64,000 bases of DNA from Cylicocyclus nassatus (lineage: Eukaryota; Nematoda; Chromadorea; Rhabditida; Strongylidae), in the NCBI GenBank assembly GCA_958299035.1, contig CATQJL010000316.1, positions 48,853,585 to 48,917,584 of the forward strand, written 5' to 3'. A model generated the notes under the pieces. That model searched no databases. It was given only the letters and a program-made list of their open reading frames with translations, and was not told the origin of the DNA. This document shows, in pieces, positions 19,501 to 29,500 of the stretch (the first letter of the stretch is position 1; every line of letters starts with the position of its first letter). The translations under genes were made by a program, and so were the position numbers.

Positions 19501-20449
19501 GGCGTGCCTTTCGCTTCCGCGCAGTCGCGTTGATAAAATGCCAATAACTTTCCGGCGAAGCGAGTGACGTTTAAAAGAAAATGAGTTTTCCCTGTAAAAG
19601 AATTACAGAAACAGGTGCTTCTGTTGTAGATCGTGCTTTTGACGGTTTTGCTGAACAGCAACTAAGTTGGCAGAATAAAGACTTGCAGAAGTGATACTCA
19701 GACCTGAAACGAGAAGCAGGCTATTCGTCTGCTCAACCTCCATTCAGGGCTCGGGGAATAGCTTCGAGAAGTGCAAACTCATCTTGTCGATTTTTTTAGA
19801 GTAACGATCTGAACATCATTATCCAGGATCGACTATCAATTAATCTCGGCATCGCATAAGTGTATATATTTTTGGTTATATATATACATATACTAGCGAC
19901 CCTAGGGGTCGCTAGCAAGTGGGTAGGGGCAGGTACATTATAAGGGCTTAGTTGTGATTATAAATATTTCTAAATAAGTTTCCTATGCCTTTGCTGAGAA
20001 CATCTTTGCGAAGCATTCTACAAAAGGAGAACTGTTCGAAGAAGCACTAATCTCCACAAATCATTCAGCATTTCTCGAAATTCCTGCTGCAACATGCATG
20101 GGGTGTTATTTTTCTCTCGTTTACCACGCTCTTTCTGCAAATTTCCCCTCCTCACAAAGACATTCAGATACCCCCCCCTCCATCTTTTCTACCCCTCAAA
20201 GAAAATTTGCTCTTCCAGTTCTTTTCAACAATTTCCATTGAAGATCGTCAAGGAAATAGAAGAACACCTATCGTTTTGGAAGAGAAATACACCCACAACA
20301 ATTGTGTACCACAAAAAACACTTTTCTCTCAGAATCAACTCCGACAGTAACGAAATCAATCGTCTAAGAACTTTGTCAGAAAATTTCTCGATATTTTCGC
20401 CAAAGGAGTATGAAGCTTTACTACATAAGTAGATCCCTCCCCGGGAAGC

Positions 20450-21050
20450 ACACTACTAAGCCACCTAAAAACCGTCAATCATAAGAACTGCATAAAGGTA
20501 CAAAAAATTTGTTTCCCTGTCCAATTAAATTGCCCTGTGCCGCTTGAACACCGTTTAAAAATTATAAGAACTGTCCCGAACGTACAAAAATCTGTTCCCC
20601 TGCTCGATCAAGTTGCCATACGTGCCGCTTGAAGACCGTTTAAAAATTATGAGAACTGCCCCAAACGTACAAAAATCTGTACCCCTGCCCGATCAAGTTG
20701 CCCTACGTACCGCTTGAAGACCGTTCAAAAATTATAAGAACTGCCCCAAACGTACAAAAATCTGTTCCCCTGCCCGATCAAATTGCCCTACGTGCCGCTT
20801 ACCGACCGATAATAACTATTCAAAAGAAATTTAATGCCTATGTGCCGCTTGAAGACCGTATGCATAAGAAAAACCAACCTTACGACTCTACGGAAAGAAA
20901 ACAACGAAATCAAGTATTTACAGCGTATTCTCAAATTGCCGTGCATGCCACTTTTGGAATTTCAATTCTGAGAACTGCCTCAAGCGTACAAAAATCTGTT
21001 TCCCTGCCCAATACAATTGCCCTATGTACGTGCCGCTTACACATCGATTC
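20450..21050 (+). repeat. ~85-bp tandem minisatellite
   Basis: Units start at about 20,538, 20,624, 20,709 and 20,794 (spacing 86, 85, 85). Each has GCCGCTTGAAGACCGTT, AAAAATTATAAGAACTGCCC and CGTACAAAAATCTGTTCCCC. Degenerate partial units lie on both sides, to about 21,040. An open frame through 20,698-21,054 is a by-product of the repeat. Confidence 0.85.
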
Positions 21051-21640
21051 CTAGTTGAAAGCACCAGCGGGACCCATTAACAAGCAAAAGCAAGGCTGTT
21101 ATTGGATAAATGTTTCCAAAAGTACCAGCGAGACCAAGTTACTCACACACTCTCTTGTCTACACGTGGAAGCAAGACGATCCTAAAGTGATTGTTCTTAG
21201 TTAGAGCATTTTTAGAAGAGTTGAGAACATAGATGAATTTAGCTCAAGTCACGCAGTTACGCAATTTGGCATCATTTCAAAAGCAACTAATAGGAGTACA
21301 ACATATTTGAAAGACACATTCTGGGATAACAAGCTCGAAAAAAAAAGCAGCTATAAATAACACACCCGGACACCGGCGACATATCCTCAAAATCGTGCGA
21401 CACTCATGATCGCCTTTCGAAATACGTGTGACCTTTTTACGAAAATATGCTTGGTCAATCTTTTGAAATTTGGCAGCGTTCCAAAACGCATGCCACTTGG
21501 CAGCAATCCAATTCCAAAGATCAGTGTATTTCATCATAATTTCTCCGTCTGCGGCCTCCTCGTTTGCCTGTTCCACAAACCTGGTGGCTTAATGGGTAAA
21601 CAACGAATTCATTATAAATTACGTAGTGATATATTATATA

Positions 21641-22654
21641 TTAGGTTGAACCGAAAGTTCTGTCGCACCATTTTCAAAAAATCATAACTTCTTTTGGTCA
21701 CGATGATTTTGCGCAATTCAAATTTTGTCTGAAAGCGTAAAGCATGTAGTTTCCAAAAGCTCTCTGGGGAGTTTTTGACATACTCAGGTGGCAGAGATAA
21801 AAATGAAAGAACGGGATCATACGAAATTCGGAATTTTTAAGCAAGAATTCTAGAAATTCAGAAACAGTGCGATAAAATCCAGAAAAGCCATTATCCTAAT
21901 TTTTCTTACATTTGATTATAGTCGACCTCACCCCACTAGTCGGTTGGTGGACGAATTCAAATTTGAAATGGAGCAGGCCTGTCACGGCAGAGCGCGGCAG
22001 GAGGCAACGCTCAGCAATTACAAAAACTCAGTATAGGTCAAAAACGTTGTAACAATACAAAAACTGCTAAGCAATGGCAAAGAAATGCGCAAAGTGAATG
22101 CGTGAATTTGAACGGAGAGCTAAGGTGCCGTGCTCTGCCGCGACCTGCCTGCTCCAGTTCGAATTCGAATTCATCCACCGACCGACTAGTGGGGTGAGGA
22201 CGACTATACTATCTGAGTCAAGTTTGTGCTGATCGAGCCCTTCTTTCAAAAGTTATTTTGAAAAAAAAAGCCAAAAAATCCATTTCTCAAGAATTCTTAG
22301 GAAATTGATTTTTCGGCATTATTTTTCAAAAAATCATAACTTTTGAAAGAAGGGCTCGATCAGCACAAACTTGATTCAGATAGTAATAAAATGTAAGAAA
22401 AATTAGGATAATGGCTTTTCTGGATTTTATCTCTTCTGAATTTCTAGAATTCTTGCTTAAAAATTCCGAATTTCGGATGATCTCGTTCTTTCATTTTTAT
22501 CTCTGCCATCTGAGCATGTCGGAAACTCCTAGGGAATTTTTGGAAACTACATGCTTTACGCTTTCACACAAAATTTGAATTGCGCAAAATCGTCGTGACC
22601 AAAAGAAGTTATGATTTTTGAAAATGATGCGACAGAACTTTCGGTTCAACCTAA
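21641..22654. mobile_element. Mariner-type palindromic element, TA target duplication
   Basis: The ends TTAGGTTGAACCGAAAGTTC / GAACTTTCGGTTCAACCTAA are inverted and flanked by TA on both sides. The arms run about 260 bp. Tc1/mariner elements duplicate TA and often begin TTAGGT. No transposase remains. A second element is nested at 21,917-22,208. A lone end of the same family is near 61,060-61,089. Confidence 0.85.
21917..22208. mobile_element. Nested palindromic element inside the mariner-type element
   Basis: The ends TATAGTCGACCTCACCCCAC and GTGGGGTGAGGACGACTATA form an inverted pair around the centre of the outer element. The inner arms also share ACTAGTCGGTTGGTGGA and the CTGTCACGGCAGAGCGCGGC / GCCGTGCTCTGCCGCGAC blocks. 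It interrupts the outer palindrome, so it probably inserted later. Confidence 0.7.
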
Positions 22655-22656
22655 TA

Positions 22657-22936
22657 TACCCTCGATATCATCCCATATGTCTTCCCTCAACATGACGTGG
22701 ATTACGTGGCTTGATGAGGCGCCGCCTCGCCTCGGGCTCGCGCCACGTTGCGAGCGCATCATTTGGCGCGACGTGGCGCTCAACACAATGTGGCGCAGGC
22801 TTTTCCACGTTCTTCTTGTTGCCACATCACGCCGAAAATGCGCACGCAACGTGGCGCAAGGCCGAGGCGAGGCGGCGCCTCATCAAGCCACGTAATCCAC
22901 GTCATGTTGAGGGAAAACATATTGGATGATATCGAG

Positions 22937-22940
<4 letters not shown>
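22657..22940. repeat. GC-rich TIR element abutting the mariner-type element
   Basis: TACCCTCGATATCATCC on the left is matched by GGATGATATCGAGGGTA on the right. The arms also hold inverted TGACGTGGATTACGTGGCTT and GAGGCGGCGCC blocks. The centre carries GCGCGACGTGGCGCTCAACA and CACGTTCTTCTTGTTGCC. The 181-aa minus-strand frame across this area is only repeat translation. Confidence 0.75.
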
Positions 22941-22974
<34 letters not shown>

Positions 22975-23117
22975 TATATAATATACATATACCCTCGGGC
23001 TCGCGCCACGTTGCGAGCGCATCATCTGGCGCGACGTGGCGCTCAACACAACGTGGCGCAGTCTTTTCCACGTTCTTCTTGTTGCCACATCACGCCGAAA
23101 ATGCGCACGCAACGTAG
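22939..23117. repeat. TA microsatellite and partial second copy of the GC-rich element
   Basis: An alternating TA tract of ~50 bp is followed by about 125 bp (22,992-23,117) repeating the centre of the neighbouring element, including GCGCGACGTGGCGCTCAACA. The copy has no terminal arms. Confidence 0.75.
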
Positions 23118-23473
23118 AGTATAAAGGGTATAGAGTATAAAGGCACGCGCGCGGTGCTACAAAATTAGGCGCGCGGGTGGCGAGATCGAACATAGACGTA
23201 GCGCGCGGGTCGCGGTGTTGGCCATTATACACGCGCCGCACGCACCAAATGTCTAGGATGGCACGCGTTTGGCGTAGTGCCGGACACGCCCACAAATAAG
23301 GCATGCGCTTTGCCGCATTGACCATAAACGCGCGTGTGCCGCACGCTCCAACTCTGAGGACTTTCGGAAGTTTTACGAAGTCCTTTTGACCTAGCTACTT
23401 AGGAGAAGATGAAAATAAGAAAAACTTACTAGTCTGAAAGAAGGAAGTAAGATAGGAGTGAAAATCCTAATTA

Positions 23474-23612
23474 GGCACGCGCCATACTTGATCCGCTTGA
23501 TCCACTTGATCCGCTTGATCCGCTTCATCATTGGTCAATTCAGTGAACTAACCAATAGTGAAGCGGATGAAGCGGATCAAGTGGATCAAGCGGATCAAAT
23601 ATGGCGCCTGCC
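23474..23612. mobile_element. GATCCGCTT-iteron palindrome, best-preserved copy with TTA flanks
   Basis: This 139-bp element opens GGCACGCGCCATACTTGATC and closes GATCAAATATGGCGCCTGCC, with TTA on each side. The left arm is TTGATCCGC/TTGATCCAC words, the right arm is their inverted copies, and the core is TTGGTCAATTCAGTGAAC. The TTA flanks suggest a PIF/Harbinger-type target duplication. Confidence 0.78.
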
Positions 23613-23912
23613 TTAGAGCTGAAAAGTACGCATGCACTAGAGTTTGGCATTGGAGCGCGGTATTTAACACGCGATTTATGGAGAAATTGAGGCAAAAACA
23701 AAGGAGCAATGATATGAAAATGTTTTTATGCTCAAGGATGGATTTTTGACCAGGGAATCCGTGCATGATAGGAAAATTCGAAACTTATGTGAAGCGACAG
23801 AAATAAATGCTTCAGACGATCGTCTGGTGACCGTATGGAGACGGACTAAATTTGGAAAAGGTAGTACTTCACACAAGTTTTCAAATCTTTTTGCATAATT
23901 CTTTTGCAAATA

Positions 23913-24876
23913 AGGCGCTATTCGGCTATCCGGGCCCCAAAATTTTTTGGTCATGGATTTCGCTCAAACTTGGCCCAGGGGGTTATCTGACAAGCTGATC
24001 ACGAATATCACATTTTCTCCGCAGAAAACCGCCTTCCTGTGAAGTTACGGTAGGTAAACGGTAGGGGGTCAAAATCGTAGATTCAGCTGAAACTTGGCCC
24101 AGGGGGTTATTCGGCCCGCTGACGCCGAATATCACATTGGTTTTGTACCGTAGCGTCATTTTCTCGGGTTACGGTGGGCATACGGTAGGGGGTCAAAATC
24201 TCAAAATCCACTATAACTTGGCACAGAGGGGTCATCTGACATGCTGATCACGAATGTCACACTTTCTCCGCACGAAAACGTTTCCCTGCATGGTTACGGT
24301 AGGTTTACGGTAGGGGTCAAAATCACAAATCGGCAAATGTATCTCCCCCCATGCTTTGCTTAGGCAAAAGTCGCAGCAGGGTGTGTAGCGAGCGGCGGTG
24401 GTCGTGTGTGCAGCTTTCACAATCGTCCGAATCGTCGTAAACCCGTTTCAGGCAGAACTATGCTTTACACCCGTTACCGTGTAGCTACCGTAACCCGAGA
24501 AAATGACGCTATGGTTCAAAACCAATGTGATATTTGGCATCAGCGGGCCGAATAACCCCTCTAGGCCAAGTTTCGGGCAAGTCCGTGATTTTGACCCTCT
24601 ACCGTAGTCCTACCGTAACTCCACCGGATGGCGCTGTCGCACGAAATAAACATCATATTCGTGTTCAGCGTGCCAAATAACCCCTCTAGACGAAGTTTCG
24701 GGCAGATCCGTAATTTTGACCCCCTACCGTATACCTACCGTAATCCTGTAGGGAGGCATATTTCTGCGGAGAAAAGGTAATATTCGTGATCAGCATGTCA
24801 ATTAACCCCTCCGTGCCAAGTTTTAGCGAAATCCATGCCAAAAAATTTTTGGGGCCCGGATAGCCGAATAGCGCCG
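23913..24876. mobile_element. TIR element with subterminal direct repeats
   Basis: The ends GGCGCTATTCGGCTATCCGG and CCGGATAGCCGAATAGCGCC are perfect inverted copies, followed by GGCCCCAAAATTTTTTGG. Inside, blocks of about 110 bp recur in both orientations: GGGGTTAT(C/T) CGAATATCACATT, TACGGTAGGGGGTCAAAATC. No transposase is seen. A fragment of the inner block is also near 25,750. Confidence 0.8.
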
Positions 24877-26576
24877 GTTATTTTAGCCTTGCTTTCAAAT
24901 CGCGCGCACTTTTCGCCATACACGATAGAGCATGTCAATCGTGGGATAACCTGTCCGAAAAGCTTGTGTTCAACTAAATGGCGCTTATTCTTGGTGTTTG
25001 GCCCCGATTTGTCAAAAACTACATCTCCTTTGCTTTTTTCAAAAACGAAGTCCAGCCTGCTTCCAGGATCTGTGCCTGGGCCCTGGGTTGGGCGCGCCTT
25101 CCGCAGCTTTGTGAGGCATCGTTCAGGGACCCGTCATACTTCGCCGAAAAAAGAAAGCGCCCAAAAAAGCGCTTCACGGGCGCTAGTCTTGGCGCTGGAG
25201 CATTAGTTTCGGAAACATGTTGGATACTAGAACAACTAGGTTTGAAGAATAATCAAGTGCAAGGACCGCCTTGCGAACACAACACGCATGCCCTAGCGCC
25301 AAAACTTGCGAGGGGGCGTTCCGGCTCTTTCTGGCGCTTTGGGGCTTTTCTGTGGGCACCCACAGCTTTTAAGGGGGTCCACACCCCATTAACTATGTCA
25401 TAAAAACATTTTTAGCAAACCGTTTTTATATGGATCGATAGCCTAGATCTCCTAGTTTTCACAGGAGTGATTTGAGCCTGATTCGTTCTCTTTGCTCTGA
25501 GTAATATTTGGTGAAAGCACAACTATTGAAAGCGAAAAATGGGAAAAATGAGATTTTGGTTGGCTTCTAATTCCACAGTTTGGAGGTCTTTTGAAGCAGG
25601 ATTTCTGAGATGGACAAAGAAGGAGTAGTGCTTTGTTTTGAATGCAAAAACGGATAGCTAATTCACCTTTGAAACAAAGTTACTCAAATTGGAAAATGAC
25701 CATTTCACTTAGGTAGCCTAGTGTCTTGAATCTTCAGAATTCGCTCAAACTTTGTCTACAGGGGTTAATTGACATGCTCATTATGGATATGTTGCCCATT
25801 ATGTTTGACAGGGCCTTCAGGTAATGCTATCTTAGGTATAATTCGGGAAGAGGGGTCTTATTAAGACAGCAATCAGGGGGGGGGGGTAACCAGCGATCAT
25901 GTGCCAAACCTTTGCTTGACCCTGGTAATGGCAAAGTGATCTTGTTATAGTGTACACATTGAAGGTTGTCTAACAGCTTGTTCGATCACACCCTAATAAG
26001 TTAATGCTATCACGGATCCGACAAGCGGAAAGCGAAAAGTCTCCATCTCGCGTGTTCCGAAGGATGAAAAATTGTGCTCCAATCGCAATGCGCTTCTCCA
26101 AGCGCGAAACAACACAGTTTGAACAAGTTAATCGTTGAATCGCTTTATGCAGCTTTTGCAGTTTCTTTAGAATGTTGAAATTACAGCATTATGTGTGATT
26201 ACAGCATTAGACCATATTATCGCTGCGCACGATGTTTTGAGTCTTTTGGCGTAATGCATTGGTGTTGATCACTTTTTATTTTCCCAAATTGCATGCATCT
26301 GAGCTTCTGTCTGTCTTCTATCATGTTATCCATTGTTTTAATATGTATTTTTTAAGTTTATTTATAAGCAAATTCCATACAAGATTTGGAACGTAAACGA
26401 AGATGGTAGATTGTTGTGAAAGCTTTGCAACGGCCATTCTTAGTTTGTGATAAGAAAAGTTGCTAGATTTCTTTCTAAAGTTCGCATAATGTTGCACTCC
26501 GCGTGATTTTCACGTTGCCTCTATTGAATAAGTTGTCATTACCACATTTTCCTTCGCAGACAATCGTACCCTTACT

Positions 26577-29500
26577 ATGGACTCACATCGCAAAAGTCGT
26601 CGCAGCTCGGTAATTTCTTTGTTTCTAGTTATACAGTGTTTTGTCAATGTAATTTTGCATTTTCTTACACAGTGTGAGATTTAGATTCTCAAAGTTCGAC
26701 AAACAGAAGTGGAGATAGAAACTACTACGGCAGTGCAAAGTGATAACAAACAAGTGTTGAAGCGACGTGTTAGCTTCCATAATGTCAAAACTGTGCAGTA
26801 CGTTTTACGTTCTTCTCAGCTATACTTTGAGTGTAGCATGGTTGCTTGTTGTTTAGAAACTTTGAGAAGGGTGACTTGAACTTGCTCGAAGGTTCTCCTT
26901 TCAAGGAGAAGATACAAGAGACCATGAGCTCCGATGGGATATTGACGTTTGTGAAGTTTTCCCTACAAGACTGAGGCCTTTAATCCATCCGGTTTAGGCC
27001 TGGAAGAAGCACAGCCCATTCCACGCCTAGTACAGCAAGTGGTATAGAGAACAACACACATTTTGCAGACGACACTATGACGGCCTTTGAAAAAGGTAAT
27101 CTTATGGGTTCCGGTGTAATTTTTCTAAATGTTCATTCAAGGTCCTAGAGAGCGTTTGACTTACAATGATGTCACTCGCTATTCTCCGATCGAAATGTCT
27201 TTTGGTGACACTACTGCAATGGATGCACCCTGTTCACCTAATGACGATAACCTTCTTGAGAATTCCGTTTCCAACAACGATACAATGGCTGCCTTTGTAA
27301 AAGGTTTGGTTGAGGACTACTCTTGTTGCACCATTAGTTACCTTTGTTAAGGCAACAAAGCACGATTGAGTTATGACAGGATAACGAATTATTCATTAGC
27401 TGACATGTCGCTTGTCGAAACCACTGTGACGGATAGCACTGGTACTTTTTTTCTAGTAGCAGAGTCTTGTACATAGAAGAACTGCCTGCAGATGCTCAAA
27501 ATACTGCTGAAGCATTTGGTTCGACGTGTCATTCCTCCGCAGATATGTCTATCTCTGACAACACTTTCACAACAGGTTAGACGTTCATCTCATCAAAACA
27601 GTAGATACTTCTTTGTTTCATAGATGTCCCTCAGAAGGGTGTTTTGAATACTACTCGGTGCAGCAACGTTGATATGTCACTGGACAGCACTGCTGATTGT
27701 TCTTCAAGTGAGTGATTCTTCAAGCACTGAGTTCGATTAACGGGTAGATAGGTTTGGTTTTTCTCTGAACCCTACACTCATTCGCGCGAAGATGCTGAAC
27801 TCACTGCCACGATGACTTGTTTCACTCAGAGCTATTCTGCAATTATTCTCCATGCTTATCTTATATCCGGTTGCATTTTCATTAGCCTCACTTTCGCTAT
27901 TCATTTCGGTCTCTTTTCTGGAGCAGCATATTTGGCTTTTTGTTGAGTGAAAAGAATGACCTGAAATGGTTGCTCATTTTAACGAAGAATTCAAATGATT
28001 AATCCTCCATGTTGCAGAGTGCTTCTGTTCATTGCTTTCGTAAAGTGTTCCTTTTCTGAAGTTATGCAGCGTTCATTTTCCATTTTTTCCTCCTTTGTTT
28101 GATTCTGCTGTGATTTGATGCGTGGCCTCATGAAAACTCCAGTCGACTCAACAGAATTTCTTGTCCCAGGATTCGCGGTCAGAATTACATCCTTACTTTT
28201 TCGCTAAAAGTCTACTGAAAGATTCAGCCAGTCTTTCTTACCTAACACGTACTGGCATCGCTGCTTTGCATCCCCCCTTCACAGGCAGCTGCATTTATGT
28301 TTTTCACGTAAGTAATCTGCGATGCTCACTGAGAAAGATTGTTGTTATCGTTGTGACTGATTCCAGTTTTATGTCCAGTACTGTGAGCGCTAAGCGGAAA
28401 ACTATTCTGGCACTTTTGTTCCAACTTTTCTCTCACTGAATAAGGCACCTACAAATTTTAGCATTCGGTAGACAGCGAATGAGCTACAAAGATGTAAGAC
28501 TATTTGATTTTAACAACAATGTGGAGCGGTCAAATCTAAGGTGTTGGAGTTTTGCAGCAAAAATGAACCAAACATATGAAGACGCGTGTAAACAAAGTAT
28601 AGCTAGAGTTGTACCGTAATTGACCCGATTATCATTTCCACTTGTAGGGGGGGGGGGAATCATACTATGGATTTCCAGTTTTCCATAATTTTACAAAAAA
28701 GCCAACCACGCAAAATGAATATCATTACCGTAATCATCATGTAGGATAATCTCCTGGAACAAGTTTCCAAATCTGTGGAAATCTGTATTTTTGTGCTCTT
28801 CTAATTTGTTCTCCTTGTGGTTACCGTAGACCTCACATTACACAATTGCGCAAACACTGCTGCATTTGTAGCAGAGATTTATATAATGTCAGAGAATGGG
28901 TGCGCCATACTCAAAGGAAAAATTTACAGAAAAAGTTGCCTCAGTATCCAATAATAATATGTTACTTTTCGCAGCTGAATCGTACGTAATGAGTGCAAAT
29001 CTTTGTGTAAATTGTATTTAGAAATGAAAGAGTCTCCTCAAGAATACTTCAGCCTAGAGAAAGCTGTGCTACAAATCAAGTTTCACAGTGCATCCTCCAC
29101 TTTTACATTAATGACTGGTTACTGAGACGACTGACTTCAAAAGCGAAAACCTTTACTCATTACAGGATCAAGCAATGACACGCAAGCCTGTCTGGAAAAC
29201 ATTGGTAAACCTCGCAAACTCCCATCGACACTCCAGTCAGGTATCTGATTCCGGACTCGCACAAATTCGATAGTCCTTCATTTTTGGGAATCTATACTGG
29301 TTCAGACCATAATTGCTATTGAGAAAACATAGCATGTAGTCTGATATTGAAACAAGATGTAGCCATTCTCAATACGTATCTCTTCTCTAGGTGCAGACAA
29401 ACGGTTCCTTCTGTTTTCAAGGCAGTGAGTGAAGAAATAATTTCAGATCATCGAGTCGCTGATCGCTTGTTCGAGTCGTCTAGATATGACATTACATTGG

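Larger units (their letters stand above)
15476..26576. other. 11-kb intergenic repeat block
   Basis: Between set-4 and knl-1 I see no conserved gene. The block holds the repeats annotated individually below, plus unassigned AT-rich DNA. The longest open frame (141 aa at 24,978-25,403) has no family resemblance and lies beside a TIR element. The last 1.2 kb before the knl-1 start shows no recognisable element and is the likely knl-1 promoter region. Confidence 0.6.

Noticed and set aside
20094..20432. 112-aa plus-strand open frame
   Set aside because: It has no motif, no clear splice or start context and skewed composition. A small orphan gene cannot be excluded, but nothing supports one.
20450..21050. 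CRISPR-like array
   Set aside because: The units are contiguous tandem repeats without unique spacers, in eukaryotic DNA.
22780..23325. 181-aa minus-strand open frame
   Set aside because: It is a translation of two GC-rich repeat copies joined by a TA microsatellite (YIYIY run), with no family resemblance.
24978..25403. 141-aa plus-strand open frame
   Set aside because: It has no recognisable motif, overlaps another long frame and lies beside a TIR element. GC-rich low-complexity sequence explains the absence of stops.
29391..29431. Extra knl-1 exon (VQTNGSFCFQG frame)
   Set aside because: It has plausible splice sites, but its phases fit neither neighbour, and joining the exons on each side directly keeps the frame.
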